Assembly: GCF_005221325.1 (NCBI RefSeq) | Contig: NZ_CP039890.1 | Location: 62,001-126,000 of the forward strand | DNA: 64,000 bases | Origin: Agrobacterium tumefaciens | GTDB taxonomy: Bacteria; Pseudomonadota; Alphaproteobacteria; Rhizobiales; Rhizobiaceae | Direction of reading: 5' to 3' | Shown here: one piece after another, positions 7,251-16,331 of the stretch | Layout: the number at the start of each line of letters is the position of its first letter | How positions within the stretch are numbered: the first letter of the stretch is position 1 | Program-made: the position numbers and the translations under genes | Notes under the pieces: generated by a model | What the model was told of the DNA's origin: nothing | Database searches by the model: none | Seen by the model: the letters and a program-made list of their open reading frames with translations, nothing else

Positions 7251-8669
7251 ATGATAGACACGAGCAATCCCGATGACAAACTCGATCCACGTCGTTGGAT
7301 TGCACTGATCATCCTTTTGACCGGCGCTTTTTTGCCACCGCTTGACTTCTTCATCGTCAATGTGGCGCTGCCCTCGATCCGGGCAGATTTCAGGGCTTCT
7401 GCGTCAACGATGCAGCTGATTATCTCCGGTTACGCCACCACCTATGCTGTGATGCTTATCACTGGCGGCAGGCTTGGAGATCTCTATGGTCGACGAAATG
7501 TCTTTCTGGCTGGAATGGTCGGGTTTGCAGCCGCATCTGCCTTATGCGGGTTTGCCTGGTCTCCAGCCGCGTTGGTCGCCGGCCGTATCCTTCAGGGGTT
7601 TGCAGCGGCAATTATGGCACCGCAGGCCTTGGCTTCGATCAATGCCATTTTCCCAGACCAAGAAAAATCAAGAGCCCTCAGCTTTTATGCCCTGACATTC
7701 GGGATGGCATCGATGGTTGGTCTGTTTCTCGGTGGTGCGTTGATTGCGCTTGATGTTCTTGGTCTTGGATGGAGAGCCATCTTCCTCATCAACCTGCCGG
7801 TTATTGCAGTCGCTGCGCCGTCGGCCTTCGTCATGTTGCGAGAAACCCGATCTGCGCACCCAAGCAAACTGGATCTTGGCGGAGCACTGTTGATCGCGAT
7901 TGCGCTATTTGCACTGATTGCGCCGCTGATCGAGGGCCGGGAGCAGGGGTGGCCGATCTGGCTTATCGTGATGCTTGCCACGTGTCTTCCGTTTTTCGTC
8001 CTGTTTTGGCGGCATGAGAAACATCTGGAATCGACGGGGAAAGATCCGATTCTTGCACCTAGCCTGCTGCAAAACCGTGGGCTACTGCGCGGGCTGCTGG
8101 CTGCCTTGTTCTTCTACGCCCTTGCGGCCTTCTGGCTGATATTCTCGGTCTATGAGCAGGGTGGCCTTGGTCGGACGCCTTTCGAGGCCGGGCTGGCGAT
8201 CCTTCCTACGGCTGTCGGCTTCGTCCTTGGTCCTTTTGCAAGCGAGCGCATCCTCAGCGTCTTCGGAAGATTTTCCGCTGGCGCCGGCATGGTGCTGCAA
8301 GCCGGAGGATTGTTTGGAACGGCGGCCTTAATTTCGAATGGCCTTCCGCAATTCCTTTTTGCTGCGCTTTTTTTTATCGGTGCGGGGCAGGGGATCGCCC
8401 TTCCAAACCTGGTGAAGAGCATCGTGCAAAGGGTAGACCGGGCGCAGTCAGGATTGGCTTCTGGTCTGGTCAATTCGATGTTTCAGATTGGCGGTGCGTT
8501 GGCAGCCGCAATCGTTGGCGGATTGTTCTTCTCGATCTTGGGGCCGGCCACAGACGTTCAATCCATTGGCCAAGCATACAGCGTTGCAGCGGTTGCAATT
8601 GCCATTTGTCTTCTCATCGCGGGATGGCTTTCCGTCAGCCTGACATCGACCCAACCGTTGCGTCGATAA
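7251..8669 (+). CDS. MFS drug-efflux transporter, DHA2 (EmrB/QacA) type
   Basis: A 472-residue inner-membrane exporter of the 14-helix DHA2 group. The first helix carries LDFFIVNVALPSI, the motif that marks this group. The loop between helices 2 and 3 has GRLGDLYGRRN, the general MFS motif A, and RILQGFAAAIMAPQAL follows. Start at 7251 because GGAG lies seven bases upstream; a TTG at 7230 is less likely. The substrate is probably a toxic hydrophobic compound, with export driven by protons. It is co-directional with TetR (6559) and SDR (8758). Confidence 0.92.
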   Translation: MIDTSNPDDKLDPRRWIALIILLTGAFLPPLDFFIVNVALPSIRADFRASASTMQLIISGYATTYAVMLITGGRLGDLYGRRNVFLAGMVGFAAASALCGFAWSPAALVAGRILQGFAAAIMAPQALASINAIFPDQEKSRALSFYALTFGMASMVGLFLGGALIALDVLGLGWRAIFLINLPVIAVAAPSAFVMLRETRSAHPSKLDLGGALLIAIALFALIAPLIEGREQGWPIWLIVMLATCLPFFVLFWRHEKHLESTGKDPILAPSLLQNRGLLRGLLAALFFYALAAFWLIFSVYEQGGLGRTPFEAGLAILPTAVGFVLGPFASERILSVFGRFSAGAGMVLQAGGLFGTAALISNGLPQFLFAALFFIGAGQGIALPNLVKSIVQRVDRAQSGLASGLVNSMFQIGGALAAAIVGGLFFSILGPATDVQSIGQAYSVAAVAIAICLLIAGWLSVSLTSTQPLRR

Positions 8670-8757
8670 GCGGCGCCATTGCAGCGCATCATCAGCCGAT
8701 CACGCGGAAACGGGGTGAAACTCCCCAGCAAAATAGAAACATTCAGAGGTAATCTCC

Positions 8758-9513
8758 ATGAACAACATCTCCACACTACCTCTTGCCGGCAAGCGCGCGC
8801 TGGTCACCGGTGCGGCACGCGGTATCGGTGCGGCAATTGCGCTGAAACTGGCCGAGGACGGTGCCGACGTTGCGATCACCTATGAGAAGTCGGTCGAGAA
8901 AGCGGAAGCCCTCGTTGCTGAGATCCGCGCCATGGGTCGCAAAGCGATCGCCATCCATGCCGATGCCGCGCGTACAGAAGCGGCAAGGTCCACTGTCGAG
9001 CAGACCGTCGCCCGCCTCGGCAGCCTTGATATTCTGGTCAATAATGCCGGCGTCCTTTTCGCAAGTGATTTTTCCACGCAGCCACTTGAGGAGATTGATC
9101 TGCAGCTGAACGTCAATGTTCGCGGTGTCTTTCTGATCACCCAGGCAGCGCTGAAATATATTCCCAACGGAGGTCGCATCATCAGTACCGGCAGCAACGC
9201 GGGTCTGGCTGTGCCGTTCGCGGGGATCGCGGTCTATGCCGCGACCAAGTCTGCGCTGGAAAGCTTCACGCGCGGCCTCGCACGTGAGTTGGGCTCTCGG
9301 GAAATTACGGTCAATCTGGTTCGACCAGGTCCGATTGATACTGACATGAACCCTGCCGATGGCGCGCTCGCAGCCGCTATCCTGCCAAACCTCTCGATTG
9401 CTCGATACGGTAAAACCAGTGAAGTCGCAGAGGCCGTCGCCTTTCTCGCGGGGCCCGGTGCAGCCTACATCACCGGCTCAGGCATTCTCGTCGATGGCGG
9501 CATCAGTGCCTGA
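8758..9513 (+). CDS. SDR-family oxidoreductase (FabG-like)
   Basis: A 251-residue classical SDR. It has TGAARGIGAAIA at the cofactor site, NNAGVL, the Ser in STGSNAG, and YAATK as the active site; PGPIDTDMNP and ITGSGILVDGG complete the fold. An AGAGGT ribosome site lies upstream. It is the third gene of the TetR/MFS unit and may chemically modify the compound that the exporter removes; this is inference from position. Confidence 0.92.
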   Translation: MNNISTLPLAGKRALVTGAARGIGAAIALKLAEDGADVAITYEKSVEKAEALVAEIRAMGRKAIAIHADAARTEAARSTVEQTVARLGSLDILVNNAGVLFASDFSTQPLEEIDLQLNVNVRGVFLITQAALKYIPNGGRIISTGSNAGLAVPFAGIAVYAATKSALESFTRGLARELGSREITVNLVRPGPIDTDMNPADGALAAAILPNLSIARYGKTSEVAEAVAFLAGPGAAYITGSGILVDGGISA

Positions 9514-9761
9514 GCATTGATACGAGGCGGTGCCTCGCCGCTCTGTCCTGTAGGTGATAACGCGGAATTTAAGCGCGAATGGGCTGCGGAGTTCCCTCCG
9601 CTGTACTATGCGCGTAAATTTGGCGAAGCAGGCGGTGGCCTTCATCCAGGGATTTCTCCACTCCGTTGGTGGTTTTCCTGCGTTGCGATCGTACCAAAAT
9701 AGCAAATATGGGTAGCCTGGTTTCTGCTCAAGCGCCCGTTGAGCGGTAACAGACCTAACGT

Positions 9762-10469
9762 ATGAACATGGAGAAGCATTTGAAGACCATCGGCATACTT
9801 GGCGGAATGTCCGCGACGTCAACCCAGATTTATTACCGAGAACTCTGCAGGCTCACCCGCGAGAGCCTGGGAGGACTCCATTCTCCCGAGCTTCTCATAC
9901 GGTCTGTCGACTTCGACGAAATCGAAAAGTTGCAGGCATCCTCCGATTGGGACGCGGCAGGCCGAATCCTCAATGAACATGCTATCGCGCTGCAGCGCGG
10001 AGGTGCCGACCTCCTCATCCTGGCGACGAATACCATGCACAAAGTGGCGGACAAGATCGTGGGCGGGGTGTCGATCCCGTTCGTGCACATCGCGGACGCG
10101 ACTGCAACCGCTATCCTGGACCGCGGTTTCCGGAGACCGGGTTTGATGGCAACGGCCTTCACCATGGAGCAGACCTTCTACACCGACCGCCTCATCGCTC
10201 AGGGGCTGTCGCCAACGATCCCTGAAGCTGATGATCGAACAGAAACCCATCGCATTATCTATGAAGAGCTGTGCCGCGACATCGTTCGCGAGGAGAGCCG
10301 CTTGACCTATGAACGGATTGCGCAGCGTCTGGTTGACAAAGGCTGCGACTGTCTTATCCTCGGCTGTACCGAGGTGGGAATGCTGTTAAACCAGGATAAC
10401 GTAGGCGTTCCCGTCTTCGACACGACCCTCATTCATTGCAAAGCCGCCCTTCAAGCCGCTTTACAATGA
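9762..10469 (+). CDS. Aspartate/glutamate racemase family protein (YgeA-like)
   Basis: A 235-residue Asp/Glu racemase-fold protein. GILGGMS opens the first domain. At the first catalytic position it has ATNTMH, with Thr where most racemases have Cys; the second catalytic Cys is present in LGCTEVGM. This Thr/Cys pair is the arrangement I recall for E. coli YgeA. It is expected to interconvert L- and D-amino acids in the cytoplasm. The gene stands alone between an SDR and a convergent AraC-type regulator. About 250 bp upstream holds no gene I can support. Confidence 0.85.
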   Translation: MNMEKHLKTIGILGGMSATSTQIYYRELCRLTRESLGGLHSPELLIRSVDFDEIEKLQASSDWDAAGRILNEHAIALQRGGADLLILATNTMHKVADKIVGGVSIPFVHIADATATAILDRGFRRPGLMATAFTMEQTFYTDRLIAQGLSPTIPEADDRTETHRIIYEELCRDIVREESRLTYERIAQRLVDKGCDCLILGCTEVGMLLNQDNVGVPVFDTTLIHCKAALQAALQ

Positions 10470-10520
10470 CATGTTGTGTTCTGACGGTCGATCGATCGTC
10501 ATAACGGTGAGGGGCAATGG

Positions 10521-11432
10521 TCAAACCTGTTCGCCCAGGTGATGCCTGACCCACTTCGCTTCTTCCGATGCGGTACGCCCGAAATGCCGTCTGAAGTCGC
10601 GGCTGAATTGCGCCGGGCTGACATAGCCCACTGACGCCGCCACCTCTGCAATTGTCGCCGTCTGGCGGGCGATCATCAGTCTCGCTTCATGGAGCCGCAT
10701 CGCCTTCACGTATTGCATCGGACTTGAGCCTGTCAGCTCCTTGAAATGGACATGGTAGGAAGGAACGCTCATGCCCACCGCTCTGGCAAGGTCCGCGACG
10801 GTGATTTCAGAGCCGTAGTTTTTGCGCAGCCATGCCAGGCTCTCGACCAGTTTTCCCGACGTCCCTTTCCGCTGCAGGGCGGCGATCACTGCGCCGCCCT
10901 GCGGCCCTGACATGACCCGGTAATGCAACTCACGCAGGATGGAGCCGCCAAGGACGGCGACCTCAACCGGACTGCCGAGCACCGTCAGCAAGCGCAGCAG
11001 GACGTCTTCGATAGTGCTGTCCATCCTACTCGAGAAGAGCCCTTTTGGCTTGACGCTTGCAGGACCCGCGAGCTTTTCGAGCTGCGTGGCGATCTCGGCC
11101 GCCATCTGCATGTCGAACTCTAAATAGACCGCGAGCAGTGGCCGCCGTGGACTGGCTGTAGATGTCATCCTAAAGGGGACGGGCACCGAAACGGCAAGAT
11201 AGTGGTGCTCGTCATAGAGGTAGATTTCCCCGTCCAGAATTCCGTGTTTGCTCCCCTGCAATACGAACACGGCGCCCGGCTTATAAAGAACCGGAATGTC
11301 ATTCAGCACTGCTTCCGTGCGTAGGATGCGGACACAACCGAGCCCGGTCTGGTTGTAGCCATGACGAGGAGCGAGTTGTCCGGCCAAGGCGGCAGACTGG
11401 TCATGTGTAGAGGGCGACATTTTACAGTTCAT
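10521..11432 (-). CDS. AraC-family regulator (AraC_N type)
   Basis: A 303-residue regulator. The N-terminal AraC_N sensor domain spans about residues 20-180. The C-terminal double HTH contains EITVADLARAVGMSVPSYHVHFKELTG and TATIAEVAASVGYVSPAQFSRDFRRHFG. The ATG at 11432 was chosen; a TTG at 11444 and an ATG at 11420 are alternatives. It is divergent from the SDR at 11526 with 93 bp between. AraC_N regulators commonly activate a divergent oxidoreductase, so the SDR is the likely target. Confidence 0.9.
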   Translation of the reverse strand: MNCKMSPSTHDQSAALAGQLAPRHGYNQTGLGCVRILRTEAVLNDIPVLYKPGAVFVLQGSKHGILDGEIYLYDEHHYLAVSVPVPFRMTSTASPRRPLLAVYLEFDMQMAAEIATQLEKLAGPASVKPKGLFSSRMDSTIEDVLLRLLTVLGSPVEVAVLGGSILRELHYRVMSGPQGGAVIAALQRKGTSGKLVESLAWLRKNYGSEITVADLARAVGMSVPSYHVHFKELTGSSPMQYVKAMRLHEARLMIARQTATIAEVAASVGYVSPAQFSRDFRRHFGRTASEEAKWVRHHLGEQV

Positions 11433-11525
11433 AGGAATTGGCAAAACTCTAAGAGGATTCGCAATCGAACCCGCGTTGTCTCCAGATTATCTGTCACATC
11501 AACGGGTAATCAAGGAGTTTCAGAA

Positions 11526-12353
11526 ATGTCGGGCAAAACGTTTTTCATAACAGGGGCGAACTCAGGTTTTGGGCTGGCGATCGCCACTGCTGCAATCGAA
11601 GCCGGTCATACCGTCATCGGGACCATCCGCTCCGAAGCCTCGCGCGAAGCGCTGGCAAAGACCCTCCCGGAACTGCGCCCGGTCCTCTGCGACGTCACCG
11701 ATTTTGATCGTGTTCCGGTCGCGGTGCGGCGAGCGGAGGAAGAGCATGGCCCAGTCGATGTGCTGATCAACAATGCCGGATATGGGCACGAGGGTGTGCT
11801 TGAGGAATCGCCGATCGAGGAGATGCGCCGCCAGTTCGACGTGAATGTGTTTGGCGCCGTTGCAGTCGCCAAGGCGTTCCTCCCGAGGTTCCGTGAGCGC
11901 CGAAGCGGCTTTATCGTCAACGTCACGTCGATGGGAGGCATGATCACCATGCCCGGCATCGCCTATTACTGCGGCAGCAAGTTCGCGTTGCAGGGTATTT
12001 CAGAGGTCATGCGGTCGGAAATGGCGCCGTTTGGTGTGCACGTAACAACCCTTTGCCCCGGCTCGTTCCGGACGGACTGGGCAGGCCGTTCTATGGTCCG
12101 CACAGAGCGTTCCATTGCTGACTATGATACCCTGTTTGATCCGATCCGCGAGGCGCGTCAGGCAGTGAGCGGCAAGCAGCTCGGAAATCCGCAAAAGCTC
12201 GCCGACGCGGTGCTGACCCTCATCGAATCTGAAAATCCCCCGCCGCAACTTCTCCTTGGCAGCGACGCGCTTAGACATGTAACGGCGCGGATCGAACGCC
12301 TGACCCAGGAAATCGAAGCTTGGAAGAGCGTGACTGTTTCCACAGACGGCTAA
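11526..12353 (+). CDS. SDR-family oxidoreductase
   Basis: A 275-residue classical SDR with TGANSGFGLAIA, NNAGYGHEGVLEE, the Ser in NVTSMGG and YCGSKFAL at the active site. AAGGAG at 11511-11516 fixes the start at 11526. It resembles the SDR at 17668 in the NAGYG and LEE segments, so the two are paralogues. It is divergent from the AraC regulator at 10521, its likely controller. Confidence 0.92.
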   Translation: MSGKTFFITGANSGFGLAIATAAIEAGHTVIGTIRSEASREALAKTLPELRPVLCDVTDFDRVPVAVRRAEEEHGPVDVLINNAGYGHEGVLEESPIEEMRRQFDVNVFGAVAVAKAFLPRFRERRSGFIVNVTSMGGMITMPGIAYYCGSKFALQGISEVMRSEMAPFGVHVTTLCPGSFRTDWAGRSMVRTERSIADYDTLFDPIREARQAVSGKQLGNPQKLADAVLTLIESENPPPQLLLGSDALRHVTARIERLTQEIEAWKSVTVSTDG

Positions 12354-12384
12354 CGCAAACCCAAAATTTGCTATTGACGATCTG

Positions 12385-12399
12385 CCTACTAGAAGGTAG
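12385..12399. promoter_or_regulatory. Candidate TetR operator, copy 1
   Basis: CCTACTAGAAGGTAG. Its reverse complement, CTACCTTCTAGTAGG, matches the site at 13043-13057 at 13 of 15 positions. It sits ten bases before the TetR start at 12409, as expected for autorepression. Confidence 0.6.
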
Positions 12400-12408
12400 A
12401 CAAGCTGC

Positions 12409-12999
12409 ATGAGTAATCTTTCGACCACCTCGGACGACATTCTGGCGTCCACCCGACACCTTCTGATAAGCGGCGGCTACAATGGCTTCAGCTACGCCGA
12501 TATCTCGGAGATTGTTGGTATCCGCAAGGCCAGCATCCATCATCATTTTCCCAGCAAGGTCGATCTGGTGCGTGAGCTGGTTAAGCGTTATCGAGAGGAT
12601 GGCCAGGCAAGCGTGGCAATCCTTGAGCAGAAGGTTCCGAATGCTCTGGACATCCTCAAGACTTATGCAAACCACTGGGCCGCATGCATTGAGGATGCCA
12701 GCAGACCCTATTGTGTCTGTGCTATGCTTGCCAGTGAACTGCCATCCCTCCCGACGGAAGTCGCAACGGAGGTGACGAACTTTTTTCGCTTCATCTCCTC
12801 GTGGCTGACTTCGGTCATGGAACGCGGTTCCAAGCAGGGCGAACTGAGTCTTACCAGTGCGCCGCATGTTGAAGCCGAAACATTTCTGGCCACCATATAC
12901 GGGGCAATGCTTTCGGCGAGAGCCAATGGGAAGCCGGAAGTGTTCTCAATGATACTTGAACCTGCCCTCGATCGTCTCACGCCGACGGTTTCTCACTAA
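12409..12999 (+). CDS. TetR-family regulator
   Basis: A 196-residue TetR repressor. The HTH is in GFSYADISEIVGIRKASIHHHFPSKVDL (read as residues 24-51). The ligand-binding half contains cysteines at about 89, 102 and 104, including the pair YCVCAM. A matching palindrome precedes both this gene and the operon that starts at 13066, so it probably represses itself and that operon. Confidence 0.92.
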   Translation: MSNLSTTSDDILASTRHLLISGGYNGFSYADISEIVGIRKASIHHHFPSKVDLVRELVKRYREDGQASVAILEQKVPNALDILKTYANHWAACIEDASRPYCVCAMLASELPSLPTEVATEVTNFFRFISSWLTSVMERGSKQGELSLTSAPHVEAETFLATIYGAMLSARANGKPEVFSMILEPALDRLTPTVSH

Positions 13000-13042
13000 T
13001 CCTGCGTGGCAAGGCTACTCGGGTGAATTGCGTCCATCGAAA

Positions 13043-13057
13043 CTACCAACTAGTAGG
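13043..13057. promoter_or_regulatory. Candidate TetR operator, copy 2
   Basis: CTACCAACTAGTAGG, a near-palindrome ending eight bases before the start at 13066. It shares 13 of 15 positions with the inverted copy at 12385-12399. Confidence 0.6.
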
Positions 13058-13065
13058 AAGATAAA

Positions 13066-13692
13066 ATGAGAAATACTTTCCCAGCCTTAGCCCTCGGGCT
13101 GACGAGCATCCTTTCTGTGACTGTCCTTTCGGCACCCGCATCTGCCGAGGATAAGAAAGCCGCGCCGATCCATGTCCGCGGGAGCATCGTCGACTACCAG
13201 GGGTCGACGCTCAAAGTGAAGACCCGCGAAGGGGAGACAATGGACGTCGCGCTTGCAGACGACTGGAAGCTGGCAGGCGTCGCGAATGCCAAGGTCACCG
13301 ACATCAAGCCGGGCGATTTTGTCGGCATTGCATCCCTACCAAAGGCCGATGGTGGCGATGGCGCACTTGAGGTCCTGATTTTCCCTCCGGCAATGAAAGG
13401 CACAGGCGAGGGGAGCTACGGTTGGGATCTGAAGCCGGACAGCAGCATGACCAATGCGACGGTCGCGGATGCCGTTAAAGGCGTCGATGGCCGGACTGTC
13501 ACCGTGACCTATCATGGCAAGGAAAAGAAGATCGCTATTCCGGATGGGACACCGGTCGTGACCATCGCCGCGGCCACCAAGGATGATCTCGTTCCTGGTG
13601 CCGTGGTCTTCATCACAGCTGAAAAAGCTGCAACAGGCCCGATCGCCCACCAGGTGGTCGTCGGCAGGAATGGCGTGGTTCCCCCTATGTGA
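13066..13692 (+). CDS. Periplasmic protein of unknown function, two beta repeats
   Basis: A 208-residue protein with a cleavable Sec signal (hydrophobic stretch 8-24, cleavage near ASA-E). The mature protein seems to hold two related beta-rich units, GSIVDYQGSTLKVKTREGET and VDGRTVTVTYHGKEKKIAIP, resembling DUF5666-type OB folds. It is the first gene of an operon with cytochrome b561 and a molybdopterin enzyme. A role as a periplasmic partner or metal or redox binding protein is only inferred. Confidence 0.8.
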   Translation: MRNTFPALALGLTSILSVTVLSAPASAEDKKAAPIHVRGSIVDYQGSTLKVKTREGETMDVALADDWKLAGVANAKVTDIKPGDFVGIASLPKADGGDGALEVLIFPPAMKGTGEGSYGWDLKPDSSMTNATVADAVKGVDGRTVTVTYHGKEKKIAIPDGTPVVTIAAATKDDLVPGAVVFITAEKAATGPIAHQVVVGRNGVVPPM

Positions 13693-13778
13693 AGACCACG
13701 CCGCCACTGGCCGGAGCAGCCGCCTTACTGCTTCGGCCAGTGACTAGAAATCGGCGACGCCTGATCTGCAGCCGTAAA

Positions 13779-14657
13779 ATGTCAACGATGAAAGACGCTG
13801 AGATGAGCGCAAACGCTTCCAACGACAATGTTGAATATCCACGGACGATCTTTATCCGCCGGCACTCGGTTGTGACCCGTGTCACGCACTGGCTGAACGT
13901 GCTTTGCCTGAGTTTCCTTCTTTTGAGCGGGCTGCAGATCTTCAACGCCCACCCAGAGCTTTATTGGGGTCATTATGGCGCGAACGGCGATCCCGCCGTT
14001 CTGACAATAGGCTCCGATGACGGCGGCCGTCAGCCGCGCGGTTTCGTACGTGTTGCCGGGTTGAAGATCCCCACGACGGGCGTGCTTGGCGTTTCTCAGG
14101 CTGATGGCGAACAGGTCTCACGCGCTTTTCCCTCCTGGGCAACCATCCCTTCATTCCAGGATCTTGCCGCCGGACGTCGCTGGCATTTCTTCTTCGCCTG
14201 GCTGCTTGTGATCAACGGCATTGTCTATCTCGGCTTCAGCGTGCTCAGCGGACATTTCCGCAAAGACCTGGCGCCAAAGCCTCATGAGATCTCGCCGCGC
14301 CACCTCGGCCGCGAAATCCTCGACCACGCTCGGCTCCGCTTTCCAGAAGGCGAGGAGGCCAGGCACTACAACGCGCTTCAAAAGCTCACCTATCTCACCG
14401 TTATTGTCGTCCTCCTGCCTCTGATGGTTTTGACAGGCCTGACCATGTCACCGGGCGTCGATGCCGCTCTGCCCGCCTTGATCGAGATTTTTGGCGGACG
14501 TCAGTCCGCGCGCACCATCCACTTCATCACAGCGTCGGCGCTTGTCATCTTCGTTGTCGTGCATGTGGCAATGGTAGTCCTGTCCGGGACCTGGAACAAC
14601 ATCCGCTCGATGATCACCGGACGCTATGCGATCCAGGAGAAAGGCCCGAAATCATGA
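13779..14657 (+). CDS. Cytochrome b561-type membrane protein
   Basis: A di-haem cytochrome b of the b561/thiosulfate-reductase family, which carries electrons across the inner membrane to a periplasmic oxidoreductase. Histidine-bearing segments are visible in SVVTRVTHWLNVLCL (helix 1), WHFFFAWLLVINGIVYLGF (helix 2), the helix with KLTYLTVIVVLLPLM, and IHFITASALVIFVVVHVAMV (last helix). The start is uncertain: ATGs at 13788 and 13803 and a GTG at 13689 that overlaps the previous stop are possible. The end overlaps the molybdopterin enzyme by four bases, so the two proteins are probably partners. Confidence 0.88.
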   Translation: MSTMKDAEMSANASNDNVEYPRTIFIRRHSVVTRVTHWLNVLCLSFLLLSGLQIFNAHPELYWGHYGANGDPAVLTIGSDDGGRQPRGFVRVAGLKIPTTGVLGVSQADGEQVSRAFPSWATIPSFQDLAAGRRWHFFFAWLLVINGIVYLGFSVLSGHFRKDLAPKPHEISPRHLGREILDHARLRFPEGEEARHYNALQKLTYLTVIVVLLPLMVLTGLTMSPGVDAALPALIEIFGGRQSARTIHFITASALVIFVVVHVAMVVLSGTWNNIRSMITGRYAIQEKGPKS

Positions 14658-15430
14658 GCAAGCTTTTCACCCGACGCCGCTTTCTCATCGGCGGCACGCT
14701 CGGGGCCAGCGCCCTTACTCTCTCGGGTTGCGACCTCTTGGACCAGAACGCAGACGTCGCAAAAGTCCTTCGCTCAGCTGAGCATCTGACCATAAAAGCC
14801 CAAAGACTGCTTCAGGGGCGCGATTCACTGGCGCGCGAGTTTGACGAAAAGGACATTTCCCCCTCCTTCCGTGTCAATGGAACGAGTGCTCCCGACAGCG
14901 ATGAATATGCGGAGCTGCTGGAAGGCAAGTTCGCAAACTGGCGACTGAAGATCGACGGTCTTGTTGATCGACCTCAGACGTTTTCACTCGCTGGTCTGAA
15001 GGCGCTTCCTTTCCGCACCCAGATTACCCGCCATGACTGCGTCGAAGGCTGGAGTGCGATCGGTAAATGGAAAGGCGTCCCGCTCTCCCACCTGTTGCGC
15101 CTCACCGGGGTCAAGCCAACGGCGCGCTACGTCGTATTGCATTGTGCCGACGAACTCGAAAAGACGCTCGACGGAAGCGGTCGTTACTATGAGAGCATTG
15201 ATCTCATCGATGCGGCCCATCCTCAAACCATCCTCGCCTACCAGATGAACGGCCAGGATCTCAGCGTCGGCCACGGCGCGCCCTTGCGCCTCAGGGTCGA
15301 GCGACAACTTGGCTACAAACAGGCAAAATACATCATGCGCATCGAACTGGTCGACAGCTTCGCCGGGCTGTGGGGTGGGAACGGCGGCTATTGGGAAGAC
15401 CGTGGCTACGAGTGGTACGCCGGCATCTGA
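14654..15430 (+). CDS. Molybdopterin-dependent oxidoreductase (MsrP/sulfite-oxidase family)
   Basis: A 258-residue periplasmic molybdoenzyme. The N-terminus has the twin-arginine motif TRRRFLIGG followed by a lipobox-like LSGC. The Moco domain carries RHDCVEGWSAIGKWKGVPL, in which the Cys would ligand molybdenum, and later GHGAPLRL and QLGYKQAKYI, as in the sulfite oxidase fold. Electrons would come from or go to the cytochrome b561 gene product that overlaps it. This resembles the MsrPQ methionine-sulfoxide reductase layout, but the membrane partner is of a different family and the substrate is unknown. Confidence 0.9.
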   Translation: MSKLFTRRRFLIGGTLGASALTLSGCDLLDQNADVAKVLRSAEHLTIKAQRLLQGRDSLAREFDEKDISPSFRVNGTSAPDSDEYAELLEGKFANWRLKIDGLVDRPQTFSLAGLKALPFRTQITRHDCVEGWSAIGKWKGVPLSHLLRLTGVKPTARYVVLHCADELEKTLDGSGRYYESIDLIDAAHPQTILAYQMNGQDLSVGHGAPLRLRVERQLGYKQAKYIMRIELVDSFAGLWGGNGGYWEDRGYEWYAGI

Positions 15431-15705
15431 GGTAATCGAAATGGTGAACCACAGGAAAACAATCCATGAGCCTTCGGAAAGGCATGGGCATCAAGCGTTG
15501 CCCACGGCGGCGGGACGACGGTTTCTTCTCGCGACGGCCAGGACCTCGATAGTCCCGAAATGTCAGCCGGGAAACTCTCCGGCAAAGCGATCGGATCCGC
15601 CGTACTGAATGGGAGGAGAACACCCTCTTGGGCAAGCATTTAGCCTTCATCTGACGACGCTTGCGCGAACCATTAAACAACCAGTTCAGAAAGTGAAAGA
15701 AAACG

Positions 15706-16290
15706 ATGTCGAACAACCAGACCTCCCGTGCCGCGCGCGGCAACGACCAGTGGCTCAAGCAGTATTACTTTACCAGAGCGGCCTTCTCATCGCTGTGGGT
15801 CGCGACTGCGTTGACGGCAGGACAACATTCCTTTGCGGTGGCTGCCGCACTGCTGATCATTTACCCCGCTTGGGATGCAGTCGCCAACGTTATCGATGCC
15901 GCGAGGAGCGGTGGTCTTGCCGCCAACCGGAGCCAAGCGATCAACGTCGCCGCGAGCTCGGTTATGACGATAGCCGTGGTTCTGGCGTTGACAATGAACA
16001 TGAACTGGGTTCTCGGCGCCTTCGGTCTATGGGCGATCTTTTCAGGGCTGTTGCAGCTTGGAACTGCCGTGCGGCGCTGGAGAACGAGTGGAGGTCAGTG
16101 GGTGATGATTTTGAGCGGAGCCCAATCCTCTGTGGCCGGTGCTCTCTTCATCTTTCAGGCGCAAAGGCCTCAGGAGCCTTCTATCGCCACGGTTGCGGGC
16201 TACGCTGGCGTCGGCGCATTCTACTTCCTGGTTTCGGCAATTTGGCTGACGATCGCCCTGTCGCGTCGCAGTATGCATCCCATCTCATAA
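15706..16290 (+). CDS. DUF308 (HdeD-like) membrane protein
   Basis: A 194-residue protein with about six hydrophobic segments and the repeated AxxxLIIYPAWD / FGLWAIFSGLLQL pattern of the DUF308/HdeD family. These are inner-membrane proteins linked to acid stress in enterics; no activity is known here. The 275 bp upstream (15431-15705) hold only a weak 55-codon ORF from 15441 that I do not support. Confidence 0.8.
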   Translation: MSNNQTSRAARGNDQWLKQYYFTRAAFSSLWVATALTAGQHSFAVAAALLIIYPAWDAVANVIDAARSGGLAANRSQAINVAASSVMTIAVVLALTMNMNWVLGAFGLWAIFSGLLQLGTAVRRWRTSGGQWVMILSGAQSSVAGALFIFQAQRPQEPSIATVAGYAGVGAFYFLVSAIWLTIALSRRSMHPIS

Positions 16291-16331
16291 GCTCTACCTC
16301 GCGCCTACGAAACGACTTGGAAGATATTCAA

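Noticed and set aside
10482..10505. Repeated CGATCGAT sequence between the racemase and AraC genes as a regulatory site
   Set aside because: It lies between two convergent genes; it is more likely part of a weak terminator or a chance repeat.
15441..15608. 55-codon ORF after the molybdoenzyme
   Set aside because: Composition is poor (many Arg, Pro, His) and there is no clear ribosome site or family.
15609..16331. Long open frame leading into the chorismate mutase
   Set aside because: It overlaps the well-supported DUF308 gene in another phase and its translation is Arg/Cys-rich without any recognisable pattern.
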